64,000 nt of DNA. It comes from Flagellimonas sp. HMM57 (lineage in GTDB: Bacteria > Bacteroidota > Bacteroidia > Flavobacteriales > Flavobacteriaceae). The notes below the pieces were generated by a model that saw nothing but the letters and a program-made list of their open reading frames with translations, had not been told where the DNA came from and did no database searches. The stretch spans positions 2,108,001 to 2,172,000 of the forward strand of contig NZ_CP090004.1 in assembly GCF_021390175.1 (NCBI RefSeq). Reading direction: 5' to 3'. This document shows positions 1 through 8,819 of the stretch, one piece after another. Position 1 is the stretch's first letter; each line of letters opens with the position of its first letter. Made by a program: the position numbers and the translations under genes.

Positions 1-302
1 CCGGGTTCCCCTCCCAAAAGAATCAATGAACCAGGTACAATACCTCCGCCAAGTACCCTGTTGAACTCTTGATTCTGGGCATCTAATCGAATTTCTTTTT
101 CGTTGTTGATTTCTGCGACACGCAAAGGAGTAGCAATTTTTTTTATTGTGTTGGATTCGCTTCTCCAGTTTTTCTTTTCTTCTTTTTGAATGACTTCTTC
201 AACAATGGTATTCCACTGTTTGCAAGATGAACATTGCCCCACCCATTTGGGATATTGAGCACCACAGTTTTGACAGAAAAAAGTCGTTTTGGTCTTTGCC
301 AT
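1..302 (-). CDS. radA: DNA repair protein RadA, N-terminal part (cut by window edge)
   Basis: RadA is a RecA-like ATPase that helps process recombination intermediates. The first 100 codons are present. The protein opens MAKTKTTFFCQNCGAQYPKW and carries the RadA C4 zinc finger (CxxC near residues 10-13, a second CxxC near 27-30). It ends just inside the Walker A region (LGGEPG) at the window edge. The ATG is at 300-302. A different frame that reads further upstream on the same strand does not match RadA. A possible -7 box, TATCTTTA on the minus strand, lies at 322-329. The gene is last in a minus-strand run that begins with panC. Confidence 0.93.
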   Translation of the reverse strand, partial: MAKTKTTFFCQNCGAQYPKWVGQCSSCKQWNTIVEEVIQKEEKKNWRSESNTIKKIATPLRVAEINNEKEIRLDAQNQEFNRVLGGGIVPGSLILLGGEP

Positions 303-469
303 GAACCGTTTTGGTTTTGGCTAAAGATACTGGTTTTGATAGATTTTTAGACTCATGGATTATTCGATTTTTGGAGCCTTGGATTGTTAGGTCGCTCAAC
401 CTAAAGTTTTATATTCACTTGCTATCCAAAAATCAGGGAATCGAAGAATCGAGACATCAAATAAAGAAT

Positions 470-493
470 CCTTCGACAAGCTCAGTATGACAC
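470..493. repeat. Single unit of a flavobacterial palindromic repeat
   Basis: The stretch carries CTTCGACAAGCTCAGTATGACA. Its reverse complement contains the core CTGAGCNNGTCGAAG, which also occurs at 37022-37085 and, in a variant form, inside the ketoacyl synthase gene at 19867-19931. It sits in the 248-bp space between radA and the esterase homologue, where I see no gene. Confidence 0.6.
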
Positions 494-550
494 AGAATAA
501 TCAAATCAATCCATATATCTAAAAATCTAACCTATCCAATAAATCGGGTT

Positions 551-1693
551 TTAATATCCAAAGTCGGCCTTAAGGGCATCTATTTTTTCAAGGGCCATAT
601 CCTTCGTTAAAAAGTCTATCTCTTCCATCTGAAAAGCTTTTTCAAATGCTTTGAAAGCCTTTTTTGGTTCCCCTAGTTGTTCAAAATACTCTCCTTCAAA
701 ATAAAAACCTAGCATGGTATCGGGGAATAGTTTTTTACATATATCCGACAAGGGCTTTAACGATTCAAAATCTTCTTTTTTCAGGCTTGCAGCATAAATG
801 GCCATAATGTCATTGAGTTCCATAGGTTTTTCAAAACCAAAGAGCTCTTCGATCATATTATATCTATCCTCTAGATAGTTAATGACTGGATCATTGGAAA
901 CGAGTATTTCGGTTTTATACTCTTTTGGGCTGATAGGTTTGAACATTTGAAAGGTTCTTTCCCATGCTTTTCCCAATCCGTACGTTATTACTGAAAGTTC
1001 ATTGGCATCTGGATATTCATCAAGGGAGTAGTGTATATTTTCTTTGCCCAGACTTTTTAAGCCCCTATCCAATTGAAGAATGTTATTTGTGATTTTATCC
1101 CGATTGCCAGCGGTTATGAGATTGTAAAAAATATGTTTGTCCATTGTGGCCAAACGCTCGGGAATTCTACTTTCCATTTCTGGGGCCAAAAGTGGTGAGA
1201 TGCTTATATACGACTTGAACAACGAATGGTCCTTAAAGAGCCAATAGTTCATAAAATTCGCAGTGATATCGTATCCTATGACCATTTTGAAAGGTGCAGT
1301 ACTGTATTTTGTATCAATAGAAGGTATGATTTCCATGCCCAAAAATTCGAAAAAGAGTTTTCCTTTTTCAGTTGGCAGACCTGTTTGTTCATCAAAAGCA
1401 CAATCTTCCCAACGTAGCTCATCTTCCAATTGGTCTATACCAATGATTATGGTTTGCGGCATTCCTTGAAATTGACTGTTGAACTTGGAGATGGCCACAA
1501 CTTGGTCAAAAAGATATTCGGCATCCAATACCAAAATCAAGGGATATTTTTTTTCTTCGGAATAGTCTTCTGGGAAATAGTAGGAAACGTTTCTTCTTTC
1601 CTGCAGTTTAAAGGATTCGAAAATCTCCTTTTTTACTTGCGCGCCAAGATTGGTACATAATAGGCCTATTAGTACAAATAGACAATTTTTCAT
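551..1693 (-). CDS. Exported alpha/beta-hydrolase-fold protein (esterase D/Fes-like) with degenerate active site
   Basis: A signal peptide (about residues 1-18) is followed by a putative-esterase domain (about 20-265) and a helical, TPR-like tail. The fold is recognisable from PLILVLDAEYLFD, the downstream GID strand and the FKSYISISP segment. At the nucleophile elbow, where active members have G-x-S-x-G, the sequence is IGYDITAN, so the serine position is Asp. The segment near YPDANEL, where the catalytic His usually lies, has no His. The protein may be a non-enzymatic binding or scaffold member of the family. It lies 32 bp downstream of the flippase gene and is probably co-transcribed from panC. 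The family is fairly clear; loss of catalysis is inferred from motifs. Confidence 0.8.
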   Translation of the reverse strand: MKNCLFVLIGLLCTNLGAQVKKEIFESFKLQERRNVSYYFPEDYSEEKKYPLILVLDAEYLFDQVVAISKFNSQFQGMPQTIIIGIDQLEDELRWEDCAFDEQTGLPTEKGKLFFEFLGMEIIPSIDTKYSTAPFKMVIGYDITANFMNYWLFKDHSLFKSYISISPLLAPEMESRIPERLATMDKHIFYNLITAGNRDKITNNILQLDRGLKSLGKENIHYSLDEYPDANELSVITYGLGKAWERTFQMFKPISPKEYKTEILVSNDPVINYLEDRYNMIEELFGFEKPMELNDIMAIYAASLKKEDFESLKPLSDICKKLFPDTMLGFYFEGEYFEQLGEPKKAFKAFEKAFQMEEIDFLTKDMALEKIDALKADFGY

Positions 1694-1725
1694 CGTGGTT
1701 AAGTTTTTAGGCGGTCGGGGTCTAC

Positions 1726-2688
1726 CTATTTTCTATTTATTAACGGTAATATGATAAAGGATATTGTGCCAAAAACGACCACCATTAAAGTTTGTGCAGT
1801 CCACATGATCCAACCATATGCGTCACCAGAAGTTTTACTTACACCATATACGGACAAGGCAGCAGTGACTACAATGGGGAAAAGCCCCAGACCACCATTG
1901 GTTGCGGCCATTGCAAAAGCACCGGCTACAAATGCCACTAAGAAGGCGCCTAAGGGAAGATTGGTAGTTTCGGGAACCGTGAATTTGATTACCCAGAACA
2001 TAGCTATATAGCAAACCCAAATAAAAAGTGTGTGAAGAATGAAAGCCCACTTGTTCTTCATTTTAAAAATGCTCAAAACACCCTCTAAAAGACCGTTAAG
2101 AAACGTTTTGACTTTTATTGCGAAGGTAGAAGTCGACTTTCTAATGATGCGAATAGCGATTAAAAGACCTAAAATACCTGCAAGTAAGAGGACTAACGAG
2201 CCTACTAGACCTATCCCTTTTTCTTCAAGGATTCCCAAAATCACATCGGTTTGAAAAAGTAGAGCGGTTAGGATAATCAACATGAGCATAATGACATCTA
2301 TGATACGTTCTGTGACAATGGTGCCAAAACCTTTCTCAAAGGGAACGTTCTCGTATGTAGTCAATGCCGTGGCCCTTAGAAATTCCCCAGACCTAAGAAC
2401 TAGTGTGTTCGCGAAATAGCTTGTAAGTATTATTAGGACATTATTGATGAGCCGTGGCTTATATCCAAGAGGATACAAGAGATAATTCCAACGAACGGCT
2501 CTTGAGATATGGCTTAGTATACCAATGAATATTGATAAAAAGACCCATGTTAAGTCTGCATTTTGGATAGATTCAAGAATCTTGACCCTGTCCGCGGCAG
2601 AGGTGGATGTGTAAGAATAAAAAACCAAGCCAGCACCAATAAGTATTGGAATGGCTACTTTAAGAATTTTTTTGAGGGACGGACTCAA
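1726..2688 (-). CDS. Flippase-like integral membrane protein (UPF0104/YbhN, LPG synthase TM-domain family)
   Basis: The 320-residue protein has about eight hydrophobic segments. It shows the RAVRWNYLL and RSGEFLRATAL motifs typical of the lysylphosphatidylglycerol synthase/YbhN transmembrane superfamily. Family members are thought to move lipids or lipid-linked intermediates, but the substrate cannot be told from sequence. No soluble aminoacyl-transfer domain is attached, so it is not a complete MprF. The start lies 2 bp after the panD stop, so the genes are co-transcribed and probably translationally coupled. Confidence 0.82.
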   Translation of the reverse strand: MSPSLKKILKVAIPILIGAGLVFYSYTSTSAADRVKILESIQNADLTWVFLSIFIGILSHISRAVRWNYLLYPLGYKPRLINNVLIILTSYFANTLVLRSGEFLRATALTTYENVPFEKGFGTIVTERIIDVIMLMLIILTALLFQTDVILGILEEKGIGLVGSLVLLLAGILGLLIAIRIIRKSTSTFAIKVKTFLNGLLEGVLSIFKMKNKWAFILHTLFIWVCYIAMFWVIKFTVPETTNLPLGAFLVAFVAGAFAMAATNGGLGLFPIVVTAALSVYGVSKTSGDAYGWIMWTAQTLMVVVFGTISFIILPLINRK

Positions 2689-2690
2689 AA

Positions 2691-3041
2691 CTAATTTAGG
2701 AGATTGGTTTCTTCGTTAGGAAAAACCAAAGCGGGATTAAAGGATTTTGCCTCTTCAATATCCATTGTTGCGTAGGTTATCAATATAAGGACATCGCCAA
2801 CGGCTACTTTGCGGGCAGCAGCTCCGTTAAGTGTTAGTTCTCCGGAACCTCTAGGTCCGGGTATTGCGTAAGTTTCCAATCGCTCACCATTGTTATTGTT
2901 GACAATTTGAACCTTTTCGCCCCTAATAATATTAGCGGCATCCATTAAGTCTTCATCAATGGTAATGCTGCCAATGTAATTTAAATCGGCGCCTGTAACC
3001 TTTACCCTGTGGACTTTGGATTTTACAACTTCTATTTGCAT
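2691..3041 (-). CDS. panD: Aspartate 1-decarboxylase proenzyme
   Basis: PanD makes beta-alanine for pantothenate from L-aspartate. The 116-residue length is normal. The self-cleavage site Gly-Ser appears in NYIGSIT near residues 24-25, where cleavage generates the pyruvoyl group. [19 protein letters not shown] is the conserved core of the second half. It follows panC by 13 bp, so both enzymes that supply and join beta-alanine are made from one transcript. Confidence 0.97.
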   Translation of the reverse strand: MQIEVVKSKVHRVKVTGADLNYIGSITIDEDLMDAANIIRGEKVQIVNNNNGERLETYAIPGPRGSGELTLNGAAARKVAVGDVLILITYATMDIEEAKSFNPALVFPNEETNLLN

Positions 3042-3054
3042 GGTGCAAAATTAA

Positions 3055-3903
3055 TTAATTCAATTTTAGATTGTCTATTAAACGAACGTCATTTGCATAA
3101 ACGGCAATGAACGCCCTATATTTTCTTCCAGCTTGTACCTTTAGTATGGGTGTCAATGTGTCCTCATCCGCAATTTGAAAATACTCTAAATCTAGCAGGA
3201 TATTTTTTTCGAACTGAAGCTTGACCCATTCTGAAATACTAAGTGCACTTTCCGTGCCAAATTTTGTTTTGGCAGTCAACAGCGTTTCGTATATGAATTT
3301 AGCTTCGGTTCTTACTTTAGGGGAGAGTCTCTCATTACGTGAACTCATTGCCAATCCATGAGGTTCACGTTCTATTGGGCAACCTATAATTTCAAATGGT
3401 AAATCCTTCAATTTAACCATTTTTCTAATGATTTGGAGTTGTTGAAAATCCTTTTCTCCAAAATATGCCTTATCGGGAGCAACCGTTCTTAGTAACGTCT
3501 CTACAATAGTGCCGACTCCATCAAAATGTCCTTCCCTAAATTCACCTTCCATTACTTTGTCCAATCCATCAAATTGGTAGGTTTTCGAAACTACGTGATT
3601 TCCATAGATGTCATTTACGGAAGGTGCAAAAACAATGATTCTTTCTGAAACTTGTTTTAAAAGGGTTAAATCTTTGCCCAAGCTTCTAGGGTATTTATCC
3701 AAATCATCCTTTTTATCGAATTGGGTCGGATTTACGAATATGCTCACAACAACTAAATGATTCTGATCAAGGGCACTACGTATAAGAGAAATATGCCCTT
3801 GGTGCAATGCTCCCATTGTAGGCACCAAACCAATGGTATGTTTGGCGTCCCTCTCTTTTTTTAGGTAAGGATGAAGCTCCTTTTTGTTATGAAATACAAG
3901 CAT
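3055..3903 (-). CDS. panC: Pantoate--beta-alanine ligase (pantothenate synthetase)
   Basis: PanC joins pantoate and beta-alanine using ATP, the last step of pantothenate synthesis. Length is 282 residues. Motifs include GLVPTMGALHQGHISLI (HIGH-type nucleotide site), FVNPTQF, YFGEKDFQQL and SSRNERLS (KMSKS-like). It is the first gene of the minus-strand run and is divergent from the GT5-like gene. Confidence 0.97.
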   Translation of the reverse strand: MLVFHNKKELHPYLKKERDAKHTIGLVPTMGALHQGHISLIRSALDQNHLVVVSIFVNPTQFDKKDDLDKYPRSLGKDLTLLKQVSERIIVFAPSVNDIYGNHVVSKTYQFDGLDKVMEGEFREGHFDGVGTIVETLLRTVAPDKAYFGEKDFQQLQIIRKMVKLKDLPFEIIGCPIEREPHGLAMSSRNERLSPKVRTEAKFIYETLLTAKTKFGTESALSISEWVKLQFEKNILLDLEYFQIADEDTLTPILKVQAGRKYRAFIAVYANDVRLIDNLKLN

Positions 3904-3922
3904 AAAGCTGTTCGAAAACGTG

Positions 3923-3930
3923 CAAAAATA
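3923..3930 (-). promoter_or_regulatory. Bacteroidota -7 box for panC
   Basis: The minus strand reads TATTTTTG, matching TAnnTTTG, 19 bp before the panC ATG. No clear -33 TTG is visible. Confidence 0.5.
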
Positions 3931-3961
3931 CTATAAATACTGCTAATCAGCATAATTTTTG

Positions 3962-3969
3962 TACTTTTG
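3962..3969 (+). promoter_or_regulatory. Bacteroidota -7 box for the GT5-like gene
   Basis: TACTTTTG matches TAnnTTTG. It lies upstream of the ATG at 4006, and an in-frame TTG at 3967 falls inside it. That argues for the ATG at 4006 as the true start. Confidence 0.6.
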
Positions 3970-4005
3970 CACCTACGTTTTTCAGATAAGAAAAAGAAAG
4001 TGTTT

Positions 4006-4815
4006 ATGAATGGTAAAAAGATATTGTTTGTATCTTCTGAATTAGTTCCATACCTCCCAGAAAATCAAGTTTCCTTAATGTCCTATGAAACTCCTAGAAT
4101 GGTCAATAGCAATGGGGGACAGATACGTATTTTTATGCCGCGGTACGGAAATATAAATGAAAGAAGACATCAATTACATGAAGTGATACGGTTATCGGGG
4201 ATGAATTTGGTCATCAATGATATGGATATGCCGCTCATTATAAAAGTTGCATCCATTCCAAAGGAACGTATTCAAGTATATTTTATAGATAACGAAGAGT
4301 ATTTTAAAAGAAAAGCGACGTTTACGGATGCGGAAGGGAATTTGTTTCCTGACAATGACGAGCGTGCTATTTTCTTTGCAAAGGGCGTTGTGGAAACTGT
4401 GAAAAAATTAAACTGGTCACCAGATATTATCCATGTTCACGGTTGGATGGCCTCATTATTACCTTTATACCTACGAAATTATTATGCGGACGAGCCTTTA
4501 TTTGCCGATAGTAAAATCGTAACCTCTGTTTATGATAAAGGTTATGATGGTGAATTGGATGGCGGTATGAAAGGTAAAATAGCTTTTGACGGCATGGAAG
4601 AAGAAAAGATTGCTGCGCTTGCCGTTCCCGACTATAATAATTTGTTAAAGGTAGCAGTAGATTATTCCGATGCCATTATTTTAGCTTCGGAAGAAATCTC
4701 TGATGACTTGAAAAATCATATTGAAAATCTCTCCAAACCAGTGCTGCCTTATGTTTCACTTCAGGAAGCAGAAGAAGCATACACGAATTTCTATAAAACA
4801 GAAGTTTTAAATTAA
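4006..4815 (+). CDS. Glycogen/starch synthase-like protein (GT5 N-terminal domain only)
   Basis: The 269-residue protein resembles the N-terminal Rossmann half of GT5 glycogen synthases: [16 protein letters not shown] at the start, [15 protein letters not shown], and [18 protein letters not shown]. The C-terminal ADP-glucose domain of full-length GlgA (about 470 residues) is absent, so catalysis is uncertain. I chose the ATG at 4006 over an upstream TTG that overlaps the -7 box. This short form next to panC and before DUF4270 is a usual flavobacterial arrangement. The next gene starts 5 bp after the stop. Confidence 0.85.
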   Translation: MNGKKILFVSSELVPYLPENQVSLMSYETPRMVNSNGGQIRIFMPRYGNINERRHQLHEVIRLSGMNLVINDMDMPLIIKVASIPKERIQVYFIDNEEYFKRKATFTDAEGNLFPDNDERAIFFAKGVVETVKKLNWSPDIIHVHGWMASLLPLYLRNYYADEPLFADSKIVTSVYDKGYDGELDGGMKGKIAFDGMEEEKIAALAVPDYNNLLKVAVDYSDAIILASEEISDDLKNHIENLSKPVLPYVSLQEAEEAYTNFYKTEVLN

Positions 4816-4820
4816 GTTAC

Positions 4821-6653
4821 ATGAAATTTTCTAGGATTACAGGAGTTTCAACCTTGGTTGTAGCTCTACTAATAATGTTGACCTCTTGTGAGGAAGAGCT
4901 TGGAACTATTGGTGAGGGCGTAGTTGCAGGAGAACCTTTTACAACAGATAGTGAGGTATTTGATGTTTTTGCATATAATAAAGGTATAGCAGCGGTACAG
5001 ACGAATAATTTGCCTTTATATCAATTAGGAGTATTCAATGATCCGGTTTATGGGAAAAGAACGGCGAGTATTATATCTCAGATTACGTTGCCAAGTTCAA
5101 ATCCAACATTTGGTGATTCATCACAAGCCACTGAAGATAATGCTGACAATGATGATTTAGCGTCTACCATACCCGAGAATGAAGAGGTAACTAAGGTTAC
5201 GTTGTATATTCCATTCCAAAGACCGCCTGAAACATTGAGGGATAGGGATGGTGATGGGGTGGAGGATGCACTTGATGCCGATGCTGATGACCCTAATTCG
5301 GATACAGATAAAGATGGTGTAAGTGACAACGATGAGCGTATTTTGGGTTCTAACCCACTAGATCCCACAGAAGATGGAACGGATGCTGATTTTGTTCCGA
5401 ATACTTTCCCAACAAGATTTGATTTAGATAGTATATTCCCTCCTTTGCGCAAGGACGATAATGGGTTAATAGAAGGGTCATTTAATTTAAAAGTGTCCAG
5501 ATCTACATTTTTTCTAAGGGATTTTGATCCGAATACCAATTTTGAGCAACGGCAACAATATTTTTCCAACCAGGACCTCTCAGGTTCTGTTTCCGATGTC
5601 TTTTTTGATGGTACAGTGGAATTTACTAATGAAGAAGTTTTAGTTTTTGGAGAAGATGATCCCGAAACAGAAGAGGATGAGTCCACACAGATAACTGATA
5701 GAATAGAGCCGGGAATCAGTGTTGATTTGAATACTGCTTTCTTTCAAGAGATTTTGGATAAAGAAGGACAATCGGAATTGTTGAGCCAAGCTAACTTCAA
5801 TGACTTTTTTAGAGGTGTACAACTAACACCGGGCTCTGATATGGAAGAGTTACTGTTTTTACTCGATTTAAGACAGGCTACAATTACGATAACCTATAAT
5901 TTCCAAGACTATAATGCCACTGATGAGGCAGTGGAAACTGTAGAACGGAATTTTGTATTGGGCTTTGTTGGAACAGGTTTTACGGGCAATGCTGTCAATA
6001 CTTTGGAGAATGAAGAATTTTCAGGAGCTTTGGATAATGGTGAAAATGCATCCAGAATATTTTTAAAAGGTGGACCTGGGACGATTACAGAAATCAGATT
6101 GTTTGGAGATGATGAAGACTCTAGTGCAAGAGGTCAGGAGTTTATTAACCAGATTAAAGCTAACAATTGGATTATAAACGAGGCCAATTTGGTGTTCCAT
6201 ATAGACAGACTTACTTTAGATACCTCTGGCGGCGATGTTATAGAGCCGCCAAGACTGTATTTGTACAATGGTGAGACCAATCAGGCGATATATAATGCCG
6301 CTACGGAACAGAGTGATTCAGCGGAACCCTTAGGCATTTTTTTAAATTATGATGGCATATTACAAACAGAAAGTGAAAAGGGGGTTCGATATAAATTTAG
6401 AATTACCGATCATATCAACAATATAATCGTAAGGGATTCTACAAATGCAAAGCTTGCACTTACGGTAAGCTCCAATATTTTTGTTACGACTGTTACCGAA
6501 GCTATGGCTACCGGAACAGAAGATCCTGTTATTGATGTTCCCATTATGTCCACTATCAATCCATTGGGAACTGTACTCTTTGGTAGCAATGTGGACTCGG
6601 CTAACGAGGACAAAAAATTAAAATTGGAGATTTTTTACACCCAAGCCAACTAA
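4821..6653 (+). CDS. DUF4270 lipoprotein with thrombospondin type 3-like calcium repeats
   Basis: A lipoprotein signal with lipobox ending at Cys23 (MLTSC) is followed by a large, acidic, mostly beta domain of the DUF4270 family, known in Bacteroidota and of unknown function. Residues about 141-185 hold Asp-rich DxDxDGxxD repeats ([20 protein letters not shown]) of the TSP3 calcium-binding type, inserted in the N-terminal half. It is probably anchored in the outer membrane. It is co-transcribed with the preceding GT5-like gene. Confidence 0.82.
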   Translation: MKFSRITGVSTLVVALLIMLTSCEEELGTIGEGVVAGEPFTTDSEVFDVFAYNKGIAAVQTNNLPLYQLGVFNDPVYGKRTASIISQITLPSSNPTFGDSSQATEDNADNDDLASTIPENEEVTKVTLYIPFQRPPETLRDRDGDGVEDALDADADDPNSDTDKDGVSDNDERILGSNPLDPTEDGTDADFVPNTFPTRFDLDSIFPPLRKDDNGLIEGSFNLKVSRSTFFLRDFDPNTNFEQRQQYFSNQDLSGSVSDVFFDGTVEFTNEEVLVFGEDDPETEEDESTQITDRIEPGISVDLNTAFFQEILDKEGQSELLSQANFNDFFRGVQLTPGSDMEELLFLLDLRQATITITYNFQDYNATDEAVETVERNFVLGFVGTGFTGNAVNTLENEEFSGALDNGENASRIFLKGGPGTITEIRLFGDDEDSSARGQEFINQIKANNWIINEANLVFHIDRLTLDTSGGDVIEPPRLYLYNGETNQAIYNAATEQSDSAEPLGIFLNYDGILQTESEKGVRYKFRITDHINNIIVRDSTNAKLALTVSSNIFVTTVTEAMATGTEDPVIDVPIMSTINPLGTVLFGSNVDSANEDKKLKLEIFYTQAN

Positions 6654-6719
6654 AATATACCATTCAAAGACTTTTTTTGTTATAGAACATATAGAATTAT
6701 CTATTTTATTTAATAGCTA

Positions 6720-6737
6720 TTAGATTTGCAAATCTAA
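6720..6737 (+). promoter_or_regulatory. glmS promoter -7 box inside an 18-bp perfect palindrome
   Basis: TTAGATTTGCAAATCTAA is a perfect palindrome and contains TAGATTTG (6721-6728), a full match to TAnnTTTG. It lies 25 bp before the glmS ATG. The symmetry could be an operator covering the promoter or could be chance. Confidence 0.5.
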
Positions 6738-6761
6738 ATCACTAATTAATATCATCATCTT

Positions 6762-8609
6762 ATGTGTGGAATTGTAGGTTACATTGGTCATCGTGATGCA
6801 TACCCAATCATTATGAAAGGATTGCAACGATTAGAGTACAGAGGCTATGATAGTGCAGGGATTGTACTGTTCGATGGCGAAAACACACATCTTGCCAAAA
6901 CCAAAGGAAAGGTTGAGGACCTAAAGAAGAAATCGCAAGCGACAATGGATACTGTTGGAAAGTTAGGGCTTGGTCACACAAGATGGGCCACGCACGGTGT
7001 TCCAAATGATACCAATTCACATCCGCATTATTCCAATTCTGGGGATTTAGTGATCATCCATAATGGAATCATAGAAAATTATGAGTCCATTAAAAAAGCA
7101 TTGATCGGAAGAGGCTATACTTTTGAATCCGATACGGATACGGAGGTACTGGTAAATCTTATTGAAGAGGTAAAGAAAAAGGAAGATGTCAAACTTGGAA
7201 AAGCAGTTCAAATTGCATTAAACCAAGTTGTTGGAGCCTACGCCATCGCTGTATTCGATAAAAACAAACCAGATGAAATCGTGGTTGCCAAACTAGGAAG
7301 CCCTTTAGCGATTGGGATTGGAGAAAATGAATACTTTATCGCTTCGGATGCCTCTCCGTTTATCGAATTTACCAACAACGCCGTTTACTTGGAAGATGAA
7401 GAAATGGCCATAGTCCGTGTGGGTAAAGAGATAAAAATGCGTAAAATTAAGGACGATGCGATAGCTTATCCCAATATCCTTGAGCTTCAATTGAACCTTG
7501 AAGAAATTGAAAAAGGAGGCTATGACCACTTCATGCTCAAAGAGATTTATGAGCAGCCTAGAGCAATTTTGGATACCTATAGAGGAAGATTGCTTGCTGA
7601 CCAAGGTCTTGTCAAAATGGCAGGTATAGATCAAAATTTAGAGAAATTCCTCAATGCCAACAGAATTATCATAGTGGCTTGTGGAACTTCGTGGCATGCC
7701 GGTCTTGTTGCAGAATACATTTTTGAAGACTTGGCGAGAATTCCTGTTGAAGTGGAATACGCCTCAGAGTTTCGTTACAGAAATCCGGTCATAACTGAAA
7801 ATGACGTTTTAATTGCCATCTCGCAATCTGGGGAAACGGCAGATACGCTCGCAGCAATAAAACTAGCCAAAGAGAAAGGAGCATTTGTATTCGGTGTATG
7901 TAATGTGGTTGGATCTTCCATAGCTAGGGAAACCCAAGCTGGTGCTTATACACATGCAGGACCTGAAATTGGAGTGGCGTCGACCAAAGCATTTACCACA
8001 CAGATTACGGTACTTACTTTGATAGCTTTAAAATTGGCTCAAGAAAAGGGAGCTTTCTCTAAATCAAAATTCCATGAATATTTAACTGAGCTTGAAGGGA
8101 TACCTGCTAAAGTGGAAAAAACATTACAGTCTAACGAAATCGTAGAGAAGATTTCAGAAATATATAAGGATTCAACCAATTGTCTTTATTTAGGGAGAGG
8201 ATATAATTTCCCTGTGGCCTTGGAAGGAGCACTTAAGTTAAAGGAAATCAGTTATATTCATGCAGAAGGCTATCCTGCTGCAGAAATGAAACACGGACCT
8301 ATAGCCTTGATCGATGAGCAGATGCCCGTAGTCGTTATTGCTACCAAAAAAGGGCATTATGAAAAGGTTGTCAGTAACATTCAAGAAATTAAGTCCAGAA
8401 GCGGTAAGATTATTGCAATCGTAACGGAAGGAGATAAGACCGTAAAAGAATTGGCTGACCATGTTGTCGAAGTACCGGAAACTTCGGAAAGCCTAACCCC
8501 ATTGCTTACCACAATCCCGTTACAATTATTATCCTATCATATTGCGGTCATGAGAGGATGTAATGTAGATCAGCCCAGAAATTTGGCCAAATCGGTTACC
8601 GTAGAGTAA
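6762..8609 (+). CDS. glmS: Glutamine--fructose-6-phosphate aminotransferase (isomerizing)
   Basis: GlmS makes glucosamine-6-phosphate for peptidoglycan and LPS. The 615-residue protein starts MCGIVGYIG with the nucleophilic Cys at position 2. The class II glutaminase half includes RLEYRGYDSAG and GHTRWATHG. Two SIS domains follow (ACGTSWHAGL, SQSGETADTLAA, EVASTKAFT-type segment), and the protein ends LAKSVTVE. No glmS ribozyme was recognised in the 108-bp leader. Confidence 0.98.
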   Translation: MCGIVGYIGHRDAYPIIMKGLQRLEYRGYDSAGIVLFDGENTHLAKTKGKVEDLKKKSQATMDTVGKLGLGHTRWATHGVPNDTNSHPHYSNSGDLVIIHNGIIENYESIKKALIGRGYTFESDTDTEVLVNLIEEVKKKEDVKLGKAVQIALNQVVGAYAIAVFDKNKPDEIVVAKLGSPLAIGIGENEYFIASDASPFIEFTNNAVYLEDEEMAIVRVGKEIKMRKIKDDAIAYPNILELQLNLEEIEKGGYDHFMLKEIYEQPRAILDTYRGRLLADQGLVKMAGIDQNLEKFLNANRIIIVACGTSWHAGLVAEYIFEDLARIPVEVEYASEFRYRNPVITENDVLIAISQSGETADTLAAIKLAKEKGAFVFGVCNVVGSSIARETQAGAYTHAGPEIGVASTKAFTTQITVLTLIALKLAQEKGAFSKSKFHEYLTELEGIPAKVEKTLQSNEIVEKISEIYKDSTNCLYLGRGYNFPVALEGALKLKEISYIHAEGYPAAEMKHGPIALIDEQMPVVVIATKKGHYEKVVSNIQEIKSRSGKIIAIVTEGDKTVKELADHVVEVPETSESLTPLLTTIPLQLLSYHIAVMRGCNVDQPRNLAKSVTVE

Positions 8610-8637
8610 CTTTTAAAAAACAACGATTACACATAAA

Positions 8638-8662
8638 AGCACTGATATCAGTGCTTTTTTTT
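8638..8662 (+). terminator. Rho-independent terminator after glmS
   Basis: AGCACTGATATCAGTGCT is an 18-nt perfect inverted repeat followed by a run of T, 28 bp after the glmS stop. Confidence 0.85.
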
Positions 8663-8704
8663 GTTAAAATCTTAGAGATAACCCTTTTTTTTTGGCAAAA
8701 AAGT

Positions 8705-8720
8705 ATTATGCATGCATAAT
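8705..8720. promoter_or_regulatory. 16-bp perfect palindrome upstream of a TonB receptor gene
   Basis: ATTATGCATGCATAAT is fully symmetric and lies about 100 bp before the receptor ATG. A half-site-like TTTATGC follows at 8733. It may be a regulator binding site; nothing adjacent identifies the regulator. Confidence 0.35.
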
Positions 8721-8819
8721 TTTTTTCAATTTTATGCAAAGCAACTAAAAAAAAATGTATCTTCCGCCTGCAATGATTTACATTAACTTAAAACTAATTT
8801 AACTCAAATAAATAAGCCA

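Noticed and set aside
199..399. A 66-codon minus-strand frame over the radA start
   Set aside because: It is out of frame with the clear RadA zinc finger and has no family match.
5078..5686. A 202-codon Ser-rich open frame on the minus strand
   Set aside because: It is antisense to the DUF4270 lipoprotein gene, and its composition mirrors the acidic coding strand. It has no recognisable domain.
8638..8655. The palindrome after glmS as an operator for the next gene
   Set aside because: It is followed directly by a T run and lies 28 bp after a stop, so a terminator explains it.
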